Origin: Sphingomonas cremea
GTDB lineage: Bacteria > Pseudomonadota > Alphaproteobacteria > Sphingomonadales > Sphingomonadaceae
Length of the DNA: 64,000 nt
Reading direction: 5' to 3'
Assembly: GCF_021502585.1 (NCBI RefSeq)
Contig: NZ_JAKFGM010000003.1
Coordinates: 310,001-374,000 of the forward strand
The notes under the pieces: generated by a model
The model's database searches: none
What the model saw: the letters and a program-made list of their open reading frames with translations, nothing else
Told to the model about the DNA's origin: nothing
Program-made: the position numbers and the translations under genes
In this document: positions 7,942 through 16,822 of the stretch, piece by piece
Numbering within the stretch: the stretch's first letter is position 1
How the letters are laid out: each line of letters starts with the position of its first letter

Positions 7942-9178
7942 CTCGGCCGCCACTTCCCGCTGGACCGACACTGCCATGCGGAAGCGCGTGGCCCGCCGTT
8001 ACGCCGCAGAGCGGCGCTTCCGATTCCTTGGCCTTGTTGCCGTCGGTTTGTCGGTGGCGTTCTTGGCTTTCCTGCTAGCGACCATGGCATGGCGTGGCGC
8101 GGGGGGCTTTGTCCGCACGGAAGCCAAGCTAGCGATTGATTTCCCGCGTTCCGACCTGATGCTCGATGAAGCGACGCTACGCGGCCCACAGGCCGCGGAA
8201 ACGGTGGCTTCGGCAGGGCTGGACGGCATTCTCGAGCGGGCAGCGGTCCAGCAGTATGGCAAAGGCGCAGGCAACCTGTTCGGCGGCGCGAGCGCCCGGG
8301 CGCTCGGAGACCAACTGATGGAAGATCCTAGTCTTCTCAGCCGCAAGGCGGAGCTGTGGCTACCGGTCTCATCCAAGGCCGATGTCGCAGCCAAGGGCGA
8401 CGGCGATCCCGCAATGGAGGCGCTGATTGCCAAGGCCGATACGCGCAAGGCATTCAACGGCAATTTCCTGACCGCGTCGGACGCAACCGATGCTTCCGAA
8501 GTTGGTATCTGGGGAGCGCTTAAGGGAAGCTTCCTCACCATCCTGGTGACAATGGCGCTTGCCTTCCCGATCGGCGTTTTCTCGGCGCTTTACCTTGAGG
8601 AATTCGCCCCCCGGAACCGCTGGACCGATTTGATCGAAGTTTCGATCAATAATCTCGCCGCCGTTCCCTCGATCATTTTCGGTCTCTTGGGCCTGGCCGT
8701 CTTCCTCAACTTCATGCACCTGCCCCGATCCGCGCCCTTGGTCGGTGGCCTGACACTGGCACTAATGACCATGCCGGTAATCGTTATCGCCGGTCGCAAC
8801 GCGATTAAGTCAGTGCCGCCGTCAATTCGCGACGCGGCGCTCGGCGTCGGCGCGTCGAAGATGCAGGTGGTTTTCCACCACGTCCTGCCGCTGGCGCTAC
8901 CGGGCATCCTCACCGGCACGATCATCGGCATGGCCCGCGCGCTGGGCGAAACGGCGCCGCTATTGATGATCGGCATGCGCGCCTTCATCGCGACGCCGCC
9001 GCAGGGGATCAGCGAACCGGCGAGCGTCCTTCCGGTGCAAATCTTCCTCTGGTCGGACGAAGTCGACCGCGGCTTCGTCGAAAAGACCAGCGCGGCGATC
9101 ATCGTGCTGCTCATCTTCATGCTGCTGATGAACGGGCTGGCCATCTATCTCCGCAACAAATTCGAACGCCGTTGGTAG
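7934..9178 (+). CDS. pstA: Phosphate ABC transporter permease PstA with DUF3333-type N-terminus
   Basis: This is a 414-residue second permease subunit. I place the start at the ATG at 7934 ([20 protein letters not shown]), inside the end of pstC. The first 190 residues contain one membrane helix and a long periplasmic part resembling the DUF3333 extension of alphaproteobacterial PstA. The core has [16 protein letters not shown], the EAA-loop [28 protein letters not shown] and [12 protein letters not shown]. The extended N-termini of PstC and PstA probably pack together at the periplasmic face. It ends five bases before the chosen pstB start. Confidence 0.93.
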   Translation: MNSSAATSRWTDTAMRKRVARRYAAERRFRFLGLVAVGLSVAFLAFLLATMAWRGAGGFVRTEAKLAIDFPRSDLMLDEATLRGPQAAETVASAGLDGILERAAVQQYGKGAGNLFGGASARALGDQLMEDPSLLSRKAELWLPVSSKADVAAKGDGDPAMEALIAKADTRKAFNGNFLTASDATDASEVGIWGALKGSFLTILVTMALAFPIGVFSALYLEEFAPRNRWTDLIEVSINNLAAVPSIIFGLLGLAVFLNFMHLPRSAPLVGGLTLALMTMPVIVIAGRNAIKSVPPSIRDAALGVGASKMQVVFHHVLPLALPGILTGTIIGMARALGETAPLLMIGMRAFIATPPQGISEPASVLPVQIFLWSDEVDRGFVEKTSAAIIVLLIFMLLMNGLAIYLRNKFERRW

Positions 9179-9183
9179 GCAGG

Positions 9184-10005
9184 ATGAATATGATCGACAC
9201 CATCGTACCCATACCCACCGACACTGCCGAACCGGTAGCCGACGAACGCGCCGCCAAGATGAGCGCCCGCAATGTCCACGTCTATTACGGCAACAAGGAA
9301 GCGCTGAAGGGCGTCGGGATCGATATCCATGACGACCGCGTCACGGCCTTCATCGGACCGTCGGGCTGCGGCAAATCCACCTTCCTGCGTTGCCTCAACC
9401 GAATGAATGACACGATCCCCGGCGCCAGGGTGACGGGAGAAATCGAGCTCGACGGGGAAGATATTTACGCCTCCAAGATGGATGTGGTTCAACTGCGCGC
9501 CCGGGTTGGCATGGTGTTCCAGAAGCCAAACCCCTTCCCCAAGTCCATCTACGAAAACGTGGCCTATGGTCCCCGCATCCACGGGCTCGCGTCCGGCAAG
9601 GCCGAGCTCGACAATATCGTCGAAAAATCGCTGAAGCGCGCTGGCCTTTGGGATGAGGCCAAGGATCGGCTTCAGGAAAGCGGAACCGCCTTGTCGGGCG
9701 GGCAGCAGCAACGGCTCTGCATCGCCCGTGCGATCGCGGTCGATCCTGAGGTGATCCTTATGGACGAGCCCTGCTCGGCACTGGATCCGATCGCCACCGC
9801 CAAGATCGAGGAGCTGATCCACGAGCTTCGCGGCCGCTACGCAATCGCCATCGTCACGCACAATATGCAGCAGGCTGCGCGTGTTTCGCAGCGAACCGCC
9901 TTTTTCCACCTTGGCGAGCTGATCGAATATGGCCGCACCAAGGACATCTTCACGAACCCGCGCGAACAGCGCACCCAGGACTATATTACCGGCCGCTACG
10001 GCTGA
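9184..10005 (+). CDS. pstB: Phosphate ABC transporter ATPase PstB
   Basis: This is a 273-residue cytoplasmic ATPase that drives the PstCA channel. The Walker A motif GPSGCGKST is at residues 58-66, then the Q-loop region [21 protein letters not shown] characteristic of PstB, the signature LSGGQQQRL, the Walker B VILMDEP and the H-loop in [10 protein letters not shown]. The start is either the ATG at 9184 or the one at 9190; both follow AGG-rich sequence, and the first 25 residues are not conserved. PstB also relays transport status to PhoR through PhoU, encoded next. Confidence 0.96.
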   Translation: MNMIDTIVPIPTDTAEPVADERAAKMSARNVHVYYGNKEALKGVGIDIHDDRVTAFIGPSGCGKSTFLRCLNRMNDTIPGARVTGEIELDGEDIYASKMDVVQLRARVGMVFQKPNPFPKSIYENVAYGPRIHGLASGKAELDNIVEKSLKRAGLWDEAKDRLQESGTALSGGQQQRLCIARAIAVDPEVILMDEPCSALDPIATAKIEELIHELRGRYAIAIVTHNMQQAARVSQRTAFFHLGELIEYGRTKDIFTNPREQRTQDYITGRYG

Positions 10006-10018
10006 TCGGAGAGCAATC

Positions 10019-10720
10019 ATGGCGACCACCAGCAGCGGACATACGATCAAGGCATTCGACCAGGACCTCGACCGGTTGCGCGCACTCATCAGCGAGATGG
10101 GCGGACTGGCCGAGCACGCCATTCGCGAATCCATGCGCTGCCTCGTCCAGCGCGACCTGGACGGAGCGGCGAAGATCGTCGAGGACGACAAGAAGCTCGA
10201 CGCCCTGGAGATTGAAACTGAAAAGCGCGCAGTTCAGCTGATTGCGCTGCGCGCCCCGATGGCCGCCGACCTGCGCGACGTCGTCGCATCGATGAAGATT
10301 TCAAGCGTGGTCGAACGGATCGGCGACTATGCCAAGAATATCGCCAAGCGCGTCCCGCTGCTGGAAGAAGTGAGCAATATCGAGCCGCTTTCGCTGATGC
10401 CGGAAATGGCCAAGATCGCCACCCAGATGGTCCACGACGTGCTCAACGCCTTCGTCGAGCGGGATGCCGAGGCGGCGGTTCGGGTGATCGAGCGCGACAA
10501 GGCGGTCGACGATTTCTATAATTCGATCTTCCGGACGCTCCTCACCTATATGATGGAAAATCCGAATAACATCGGGCAGTCGACCCACCTGCTGTTCATC
10601 GCCAAGAACGTCGAACGTGTCGGCGACCATGCAACCAATATCGCAGAGATGGTCTATTATGCCGCGACAGGAGACTATTATGTCGACCGCCCGCGCGGCG
10701 CGGACCCGCTGAAGGCTTGA
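10019..10720 (+). CDS. phoU: Phosphate signalling protein PhoU
   Basis: This is a 233-residue all-helical protein made of two PhoU repeats, each with the E/DxxxD metal-binding pattern: DDKKLDALEIETEKRAVQLI and ERDKAVDDFYNSIFRTLLTYM. The last part has the family block LLFIAKNVERVGDHATNIAEMV. PhoU links the Pst transporter to PhoR and holds the regulon off when phosphate is plentiful. The ATG at 10019 is preceded by CGGAGAG. It lies between pstB (13 bases upstream) and phoB (four bases downstream). Confidence 0.95.
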   Translation: MATTSSGHTIKAFDQDLDRLRALISEMGGLAEHAIRESMRCLVQRDLDGAAKIVEDDKKLDALEIETEKRAVQLIALRAPMAADLRDVVASMKISSVVERIGDYAKNIAKRVPLLEEVSNIEPLSLMPEMAKIATQMVHDVLNAFVERDAEAAVRVIERDKAVDDFYNSIFRTLLTYMMENPNNIGQSTHLLFIAKNVERVGDHATNIAEMVYYAATGDYYVDRPRGADPLKA

Positions 10721-10724
10721 GGCG

Positions 10725-11414
10725 GTGATCCCCAAACGCCTGCTGCTGGTCGAGGATGACCGGGCACTCGCCGAGCTGGTCAGCTTCCATTTCGACCGGG
10801 CCGGATATGCGGTGACGCGCACGGGCGATGGCGAGGAGGCGCTGATCCTCGCCGATGAGGTGAAGCCAGACCTGGTCCTGCTCGACTGGATGATCGAAGG
10901 TATCAGCGGAATCGAGGTTTGCCGTCGCCTGCGCCGCCGCCACGCGACCGCCAATGTGCCGATCATCATCCTGACCGCTCGCGGCGAGGAAGACGACAAG
11001 ATCCGCGGGCTTGAGACCGGCGCCGATGACTATATGACGAAACCGTTCAGCCCAAAGGAGCTGGTCGCACGCGCCGGAGCAGTGCTTCGCCGGGTCCGGC
11101 CGGCACTGGCAGCCGAGGCGCTTTCTTATGCGGGACTGGAAATGGACCTGGTCTCTCACCGCGTCCGCCGCGACGGTCACGCGATCCAACTCGGGCCGAC
11201 TGAGTATCGCTTGCTCCGTCACTTCCTCGAAAATCCCGGCCGCGTCTTTTCGCGCCAGCAACTGCTTGAAACGGTGTGGCCGCACAGCGAGGAAATCGAG
11301 CTGAGGACCGTCGACGTCCACATTCGCCGCCTGCGCCTTGCATTGGGAGAGCCGGACTTGGTCCGCACGGTGCGGAGCGCCGGCTACGCGCTCGATGCCG
11401 AAGGGCTTGCCTGA
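10725..11414 (+). CDS. phoB: Phosphate regulon response regulator PhoB
   Basis: This is a 229-residue OmpR-type regulator. The receiver domain has the acidic pocket D11/D12, phospho-acceptor D54 in VLLDWMIEG and K106 in MTKPF. The winged-helix domain has the block ENPGRVFSRQQLLETVWP and the closing RTVDVHIRRLRLALGE, RTVRSAGYAL. PhoB binds the Pho box before pstS. It starts with GTG just after phoU, with GAGG spanning the phoU stop, which suggests coupling. Its kinase gene phoR is 5.3 kb upstream at the head of the locus. Confidence 0.95.
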   Translation: MIPKRLLLVEDDRALAELVSFHFDRAGYAVTRTGDGEEALILADEVKPDLVLLDWMIEGISGIEVCRRLRRRHATANVPIIILTARGEEDDKIRGLETGADDYMTKPFSPKELVARAGAVLRRVRPALAAEALSYAGLEMDLVSHRVRRDGHAIQLGPTEYRLLRHFLENPGRVFSRQQLLETVWPHSEEIELRTVDVHIRRLRLALGEPDLVRTVRSAGYALDAEGLA

Positions 11415-11443
11415 ACCATCTTGCCGACGCATGGGCTAGCCGC

Positions 11444-12184
11444 ATGGCACGCAAGAACAAGGGCAAGGGCGGCGGCAATCCCAATCGTCCCCGCTTCTGG
11501 GGCAAGCATGCGGTGGCGGCCGCGCTCGATAATCCCGACCGCAAGGTGCTGAAGGCCTGGTCTACGGCTGAAGCCGCGGCATTCATGAATTTCCCCAAGG
11601 ATTTGGTTGTGGTCAGGGCCGAAGCCCCCGATCTCGGCCGGATGGTGCCCCATGACGCGCCGCACCAGGGGGTAGTGATCGAGGTCGAGCCGCTGGAGGA
11701 TATCTGGCTTGCCGACCTGCTTGCTGAGGCGCCCGAGCGCGCGGTGCTGCTGGTGCTCGATCAGGTCACCGACCCGCATAATGTCGGCGCAATCCTCCGC
11801 TCGGCCGCGGCGTTCGGCGCGATCGGCATAGTGACCCAGGACCGTCATGCTCCGCCCGAAAGTGGCGCGCTGGCCAAGGCAGCCTCCGGGGCACTCGAAC
11901 GGGTGCCATGGGTCCGTGTGGTCAACCTCGCCCGGGCGCTTGAGGATATCGCCGAAGCCGGCTTTTGGCGCATCGGGCTTGCTGGTGAAGCCAAGTCGGA
12001 TTTGAAGGATGCCCTCGGCCCGCAACGGGTTGCCCTGGTGCTAGGTGCCGAAGGGCCGGGCATGCGCCAGAATACGCGGGAGCATTGCGACGCGCTGGCC
12101 CGGTTGCCGATTACCGACGAGGTCGAGAGCCTCAACGTTTCCAATGCGGCCGCGGTCGCCCTTTATGCTGCGAGTGTCGCCTGA
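11444..12184 (+). CDS. rlmB: 23S rRNA 2'-O-methyltransferase RlmB-type (TrmH/SpoU family)
   Basis: This is a 246-residue SPOUT methyltransferase. The short Lys/Gly-rich start (MARKNKGKGGGNPNRP) is followed by the substrate-recognition domain (FWGKHAVAAALDNPDR) and the knotted catalytic domain. Motif 1 is VLDQVTDPHNVGAILRSAAAFGA, motif 2 LVLGAEGPGM and motif 3 ITDEVESLNVSNAAAVALY. The family methylates a G in the 23S peptidyl-transferase region (G2251 in E. coli). A tRNA-directed relative (TrmH) cannot be fully excluded. It overlaps the glycosylase gene by one base (TGATG), so the two are probably translated together. Confidence 0.9.
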   Translation: MARKNKGKGGGNPNRPRFWGKHAVAAALDNPDRKVLKAWSTAEAAAFMNFPKDLVVVRAEAPDLGRMVPHDAPHQGVVIEVEPLEDIWLADLLAEAPERAVLLVLDQVTDPHNVGAILRSAAAFGAIGIVTQDRHAPPESGALAKAASGALERVPWVRVVNLARALEDIAEAGFWRIGLAGEAKSDLKDALGPQRVALVLGAEGPGMRQNTREHCDALARLPITDEVESLNVSNAAAVALYAASVA

Positions 12185-12801
12185 TGGTCCGAACTACCGA
12201 ATCCCTCCACGCCAGCCTCGACGCGCTCGCCGAGCGGGAGAAAGCCTTCGCCGCAGTGCTCGATGCCCATGGACGGCCAGAGCCGCGACAAAGCGAGCCG
12301 GGCGTTGAAACGCTCCTTAGGACTATCGTCGGCCAGCAGGTCAGCGTGCAGGCCGCGCGGTCGATGTGGAACAAGCTGACCGCCAAATATGGCCAGCCGG
12401 TCGATCTTGAGGCGGTATTGGCCGCGAGTGACGAAGAACTGCGCGAGGCCGGCTTATCGCGGCAAAAGGCGGGCTATGCGCGCAGCCTGGCGAGCCTCGT
12501 GTTGTCGGGCGAGCTCGACCTCGTCCACCTGCCGGAAGACGATGAGGAAGCAATCGCGCTTCTTACCAAGATCAAGGGCATCGGCCGCTGGTCGGCTGAA
12601 ATCTATCTGCTATTTGCGGAGGGCCGCGGCGACGTCTGGCCGGCTGGCGATCTCGCCGTGCAGATCGAGATCGGCAAGCTACTTGGGCTCGACGGAAAGC
12701 CGACCGAGAAGAAGCTACGCGAGCTTGCGGAAGCCTGGCGTCCACATCGCGGCGCAGCAGCCGTGCTCGCCTGGCACAGCTATAACGCCCCGCCGCTTTA
12801 G
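12184..12801 (+). CDS. DNA-3-methyladenine glycosylase II (AlkA-type, HhH-GPD)
   Basis: This is a 205-residue base-excision repair enzyme that removes alkylated purines. The HhH-GPD fold is seen as ETLLRTIVGQQVSVQAARSMW, the helix-hairpin-helix with LLTKIKGIGRWSAEIYLLF (about 127-146), and the catalytic aspartate D156 in WPAGDLAVQ. It is shorter than E. coli AlkA because the N-terminal TBP-like domain is absent, as in many bacterial homologues. The ATG at 12184 overlaps the rlmB stop. Its stop codon is interlocked with that of the convergent next gene (TTAG at 12798-12801). Confidence 0.9.
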   Translation: MVRTTESLHASLDALAEREKAFAAVLDAHGRPEPRQSEPGVETLLRTIVGQQVSVQAARSMWNKLTAKYGQPVDLEAVLAASDEELREAGLSRQKAGYARSLASLVLSGELDLVHLPEDDEEAIALLTKIKGIGRWSAEIYLLFAEGRGDVWPAGDLAVQIEIGKLLGLDGKPTEKKLRELAEAWRPHRGAAAVLAWHSYNAPPL

Positions 12802-14102
12802 CTAGCGCTCGTCAGCCCGCTGCTATGCGGCCGGGCGCTGAGGCCGCGGAAGATTCGTGGGCCAAGATCGAGCCGGAATGGCGCAAGCTTCTCATCGCCG
12901 TCGCCGCCACGGCCGACCAGGAAACTGGCCGAGGCCTGCCCTTCGCCGACGCCTGATCGGAATAAGATGTTGAACGCGACCAAGGGTACGAACAGCTTTC
13001 GGCCCTCGATCTCGAAGCTGTGCAGCTGATCGATCGGCAGGCGAACCGCGCTTTTCAGCGCGACCTTTGAAAGCGGGGCAATCGCGGCCATGCGGTCGCC
13101 GGTGGCCTGTGGCTGCTCGAAGAAAGCAGCAATCTCTCGATCTTGCCCTTCGTGCGCCGGTACCAGCTTTGCCTCCACCAGGACGTCCCTCGCTGGGGCC
13201 GAGCCGCTGTTGGTAAGGATGACATCGAACTGCAGCAGCACTTCCTGCTCAGTGATCACTGCCCGGTCGGGCTGGAACTGGACGTTGAGCTCCGGCTTGA
13301 GGCGGGTCGAAACGATGAGCCCTTCGCTTGCCGGCGCTGAACTCGGCCGGCGCGCCGACACGGGTGGAACCGAGTCCGGGCGCGGCGCAGGCTGCCCGCG
13401 AGGCGGGACCGGATCAGGCCGCGGAAGGGTTCTCGGCAATGGCGCCGGATCGACCTCTGTATCAGGGACCGGCCCGGCAAATGCCATTCGGGCGGGATCG
13501 CGGAGGCGCTGCTGGTAGCGGCGGCGGCTCCAGGTGATGAATGCGCCGCCGCCAATCAGCGCGATCAGCGCCGCAATCCATGGCCAGGATAGCAGCCCGT
13601 TATCGGCAGCGATTGAGGCGGCTGCGGGTAAGGTGCTTCCATCGTAGCTAGGCTGCGGCGCCGGATTGGTAGTCACATCCAGTGGAAGCGACCGAGTGAC
13701 GGTTTCGGTACTGGTAATATGATCCGCGGACGCCGGCGCATCCCTGGACGCCGTGGCAGCGAGCGATGAACTGGCAGTCGGGCGGCGAGCGATAGAGTCG
13801 GCGCTTGGCGCAGCCGATCCGGCAACGTCAGATGCGGAGGATACGCGCGACTCCGTCGGCGCGGTTGCGGCAGGTTCGGACTGCGTTGCGGCTGGGTGCT
13901 CGGCCGGGTGGGTGACTGTGCCTTGCAGGTTGAAATTCTGCAGTTGCGACGGGCCGACGACGTCGGTCGACGCCGGCGGCGCCGCGGTGACGTCGACTGG
14001 AGCGTCGCTGTTCTGGGCAACGGCGGGGGCGCCCATGGCAAGCAGAAGCGCGGCGGAAGTTCCGCCCAGAGCCTTCATCTTCATGCGGCGCAAAGCCGTC
14101 AT
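12798..14102 (-). CDS. Secreted or membrane protein with low-complexity region, unknown function
   Basis: This is a 434-residue protein I cannot assign. A signal peptide (about 1-30, ending GAPAVAQ) is followed by a 130-residue Ala/Ser/Thr/Pro-rich stretch and a membrane helix near 165-190 (LLSWPWIAALIALIGGGAFIT). After a Pro/Arg linker comes a compact C-terminal domain (about 265-430) whose beta pattern with ILTNSGSAPARDVLVEAKL recalls immunoglobulin-like/CARDB domains. The start is uncertain: GGGGGAG is almost against the ATG at 14102, and an in-frame TTG at 14093 is better spaced. It converges on the glycosylase gene and shares its stop bases. Confidence 0.75.
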   Translation of the reverse strand: MTALRRMKMKALGGTSAALLLAMGAPAVAQNSDAPVDVTAAPPASTDVVGPSQLQNFNLQGTVTHPAEHPAATQSEPAATAPTESRVSSASDVAGSAAPSADSIARRPTASSSLAATASRDAPASADHITSTETVTRSLPLDVTTNPAPQPSYDGSTLPAAASIAADNGLLSWPWIAALIALIGGGAFITWSRRRYQQRLRDPARMAFAGPVPDTEVDPAPLPRTLPRPDPVPPRGQPAPRPDSVPPVSARRPSSAPASEGLIVSTRLKPELNVQFQPDRAVITEQEVLLQFDVILTNSGSAPARDVLVEAKLVPAHEGQDREIAAFFEQPQATGDRMAAIAPLSKVALKSAVRLPIDQLHSFEIEGRKLFVPLVAFNILFRSGVGEGQASASFLVGRGGDGDEKLAPFRLDLGPRIFRGLSARPHSSGLTSAS

Positions 14103-14285
14103 TCTCCCCCACGCATTGGTTGCTGGAATTGCCCGTGCTCACCTGCCCTCTGGCGCGCACGCAAGGCTGCTATTGGCGCGCAAATCGCGGCAGCACAAGG
14201 CTTTACCCGCCCGGATTGCGTTGGCCGGTACCGATTTCGCGCTGGCTTCCGCTTTGGTCGTGACAGTCAAATCACGGGATGTGCG

Positions 14286-14810
14286 TCAGCCAGTCATTCG
14301 CAGATCGCGGCCATAGCGTTCGGCCTTTTCGGCGTAGTGCGCTGCCGAAAGGCTCAGCATGGCTACCTGGGCGTCGGTCAGGCTTCGTACCGCCCTTGCC
14401 GGAGATCCGACGATCAGGCTCCTCGGCTCGAACACCTTGCCCTCGGTTACCAGTGCGCCAGCTCCGACAATGCATTGCGCGCCGATTACCGCCCCATTGA
14501 GAATCCGCGCGCCCATTCCGATCAGCGCTTCATCGTGAATCGTGCAGCCATGGAGGGTCGCCTGATGCCCAACGGTGACCCTGTCACCAAGGGTGAGCGG
14601 CGCGCCGGGATCCGAATGCCCTACTGCCCCGTCCTGGAAATTGGTTTCCGTCCCAAGCAGGATGGGCGTGTTGTCGGCCCGGATGACGGCGCCGAACCAC
14701 ACGCTTGCGCGTGGGCCAAGTCGAACATCGCCGATCAAATCAGCAGACGGTGCGACCCATGCGCTCGGGTCAATTGAAGGCGAAGATTCATCAATTGCGT
14801 AGAGTGGCAT
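14286..14810 (-). CDS. Gamma-class carbonic anhydrase-like protein (YrdA/PaaY type)
   Basis: This is a 174-residue left-handed beta-helix (hexapeptide-repeat) protein. The three metal-binding histidines expected of the family are H65, H82 and H87 (VGHSD and TVGHQATLHGC). Turns such as LIGDVRLGPRASVWFGAVIRAD and ALIGMGARILNGAVIGAQ are hexapeptide repeats. It probably forms a trimer with zinc at the interfaces; many members of this subgroup have weak or no carbonic anhydrase activity, so the real substrate is open. The ATG at 14810 (MPLYAIDESSPSID) was preferred to the one at 14861, which adds residues outside the fold. Confidence 0.9.
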   Translation of the reverse strand: MPLYAIDESSPSIDPSAWVAPSADLIGDVRLGPRASVWFGAVIRADNTPILLGTETNFQDGAVGHSDPGAPLTLGDRVTVGHQATLHGCTIHDEALIGMGARILNGAVIGAQCIVGAGALVTEGKVFEPRSLIVGSPARAVRSLTDAQVAMLSLSAAHYAEKAERYGRDLRMTG

Positions 14811-14912
14811 GCTAGTCAGGCTAGTCCGATATGGTGCAATCGTCGATGAGCCTCTTCGCATTTCCGCCGATCACAGTTAGGTTGGAAGCGTTCGGACAAA
14901 CAGGGGCGGCCC

Positions 14913-15218
14913 ATGGTCGACAACAGTGACTCGCGCCGTGCGGACCGTGTGCCGCTTCGGGCCGATATCGATTTTCGCCGGCAGGGCGAGCATCGCTGGC
15001 GGGTCAATATTCTCGACTTCTCGCCCCAGGGCTGCCGGGTCGAAGTGCCCGTGCGTGTCGTACCAGGCGACACGATCTGGATTTCGCTGCCAGGCATTGA
15101 ATCGATTCAAGGCACGGTCTGCTGGGTCAAGGAGTGGGAGGCGGGAATCGAGTTCGCCAACCCGCTGTACCCATCGGTGTTCGAGATGGTTCGTGAACGC
15201 ATGCGGACCGCCGAATAG
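14913..15218 (+). CDS. PilZ-domain protein (putative c-di-GMP receptor)
   Basis: This is a 101-residue protein consisting almost entirely of one PilZ domain. The c-di-GMP-binding elements are visible: the arginine motif RRADR at residues 8-12 and the (D/N)xSxxG motif as DFSPQGCRVE. A beta-barrel ends with VCWVKEWEAGIEFANPL, typical of PilZ. With no effector domain attached it probably acts by binding a partner. It is followed on the same strand by glpK after 36 bases, but no functional link is evident. It is divergent from the carbonic anhydrase-like gene. Confidence 0.88.
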   Translation: MVDNSDSRRADRVPLRADIDFRRQGEHRWRVNILDFSPQGCRVEVPVRVVPGDTIWISLPGIESIQGTVCWVKEWEAGIEFANPLYPSVFEMVRERMRTAE

Positions 15219-15254
15219 GTTGAAAATTTCGACCGGCTCGGCTCAGTCTGGCGC

Positions 15255-16721
15255 GTGACCCAGTTTATTCTTGTACTCGACGAGGGCACGACCTCGACCC
15301 GGGCAATGCTGTTCACGCACGACGGTCGCCCGGCGGGATTGGCCGCGCGACCGGTGACGCAGCATTATCCAGCTCCCGGCGAGGTTGAGCACGATGCCGA
15401 CGAGATTTGGGCAGGTACGCTGGCGTGCGCTCAGGAAATGGTCGATGCCGCCGGCGGGGCCGGTAACATCGCTGCTATCGGCATCACCAATCAGCGGGAA
15501 ACCGTTGTCGCCTGGGATCGGATGACCGGCGAACCGATCGGAAATGCGCTTGTCTGGCAGGATCGGCGCACCGCCGATCGCTGCGCGGATTTACGCGCGG
15601 CCGGTCATGAGGAGGCAATCCAGTCGAAAACCGGCCTGCTTCTCGACCCATATTTCAGTGCGACAAAAATGGAATGGATGCTGGCCAACCGCCCTGCGGT
15701 GCGCGCGGCCGGCGACCGGCTGGCCTTCGGGACGGTCGAAAGCTGGCTCATCTGGAAGCTCACTGGAGGGGCGGTCCACGCGACCGATGCCAGCAACGCC
15801 AGCCGGACAATGCTGATGACCCTCGAAGGCGGCGATTGGGATGAGGAGCTATGCGATCTGTTTGGTATCGACCCGGCTTCGCTCCCAAGGATCGTGGATT
15901 GCGCCGGAGCGATCGGCCAGACCGATGCCGCGCTGTTCGGCCGGGCCATTCCGATTTGCGGCGCCGCCGGCGACCAGCAGGCCGCCACCATCGGCCAGGG
16001 TTGCCTGAAACCGGGCCACACCAAGGCCACCTTTGGCACCGGCGCGTTCGTCCTCACCAATAGCGGTGAGCGCCCAATGCGTTCGTCGAATCGAATGCTG
16101 GCAACGGTGCTGTGCCAGATCGGCGGTCGGCGGAGCTATGCGCTGGAGGGAAGCATTTTCGTTGCCGGAAGCCTGATGCAGTGGCTCCGCGATTCGGTTG
16201 GATTGCTGGTCAGCGCGGCAGAGAGCGAAGATCTCGCCCGGTCGGTCGCCGACAACGGCGGGGTTTACATGGTTCCTGCCCTTTCAGGCCTCGGCGCTCC
16301 CCATTGGCAGGCTGAGGCGCGCGGACTGATCCGAGGCATCAGCTTTGCCACAACCCGGGCTCACATCGTCCGCGCTGCGTTGGAAGCGCAGGCTCACCAG
16401 ATCCACGATCTGATGACGGCCTTCGAGGCCGACGGGGTGCGCTGGGAGCGCCTTCGGATCGATGGTGGAATGGTCGCCAACGATTGGCTCGCCCAGGACC
16501 TTGCCGATATGCTCGACATCCCCGTCGAACGGCCGGCATCGATCGAAACGACAGCGCTGGGCGCCGCCATGCTTGCTTCGGTCGGGGCGGGCATTCACCC
16601 CGACCTGGAAACCGCAGCGGCTGCGATGGACAGCAGCGTCACTCTCTTTTCCGCAAAGTTGGAGAGCAAAGAGCGAAGCCGGCGGCTCGCCGGCTGGCGG
16701 CATGCGCTTAGTCTGGTCTGA
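15255..16721 (+). CDS. glpK: Glycerol kinase
   Basis: This is a 488-residue FGGY-family kinase converting glycerol to glycerol-3-phosphate with ATP. The first ATP loop is LDEGTTSTRAMLF, followed by ITNQRETVVAWD, VWQDRRTADRC and the catalytic-region DASNASRTMLMTL. The second half has FGTGAFVLTNSG and the conserved end-domain RIDGGMVANDWLAQDLADML. Translation probably starts at the GTG at 15255 (MTQFILVLDEGTT); no clear ribosome site precedes it. There is no glpF or glpD alongside, and the aquaporin 1.8 kb away has a water-type filter. Confidence 0.95.
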   Translation: MTQFILVLDEGTTSTRAMLFTHDGRPAGLAARPVTQHYPAPGEVEHDADEIWAGTLACAQEMVDAAGGAGNIAAIGITNQRETVVAWDRMTGEPIGNALVWQDRRTADRCADLRAAGHEEAIQSKTGLLLDPYFSATKMEWMLANRPAVRAAGDRLAFGTVESWLIWKLTGGAVHATDASNASRTMLMTLEGGDWDEELCDLFGIDPASLPRIVDCAGAIGQTDAALFGRAIPICGAAGDQQAATIGQGCLKPGHTKATFGTGAFVLTNSGERPMRSSNRMLATVLCQIGGRRSYALEGSIFVAGSLMQWLRDSVGLLVSAAESEDLARSVADNGGVYMVPALSGLGAPHWQAEARGLIRGISFATTRAHIVRAALEAQAHQIHDLMTAFEADGVRWERLRIDGGMVANDWLAQDLADMLDIPVERPASIETTALGAAMLASVGAGIHPDLETAAAAMDSSVTLFSAKLESKERSRRLAGWRHALSLV

Positions 16722-16822
16722 CAGCGCAGCCTGGAAAAGTCGACGGGGCGGGTTTTCACCGATACCAACTTTAGCGCGGCCGAAGGATGTCCCCGATAAC
16801 GGGGTGAACAGAGGTACGGGCA

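Noticed and set aside
9145-10191. 348-codon minus-strand frame across pstB and phoU
   Set aside because: It spans two well-supported genes on the other strand and has no recognisable domain or ribosome site.
13896-14777. 293-codon plus-strand frame between 13.9 and 14.8 kb
   Set aside because: It lies antisense to two minus-strand genes with better evidence, and its translation is compositionally unlike a protein.
16790-16803. CCCCGATAACGGGG hairpin between glpK and the SulP gene
   Set aside because: A 5-bp stem without a T-run, and both genes point the same way; too weak to call a terminator.
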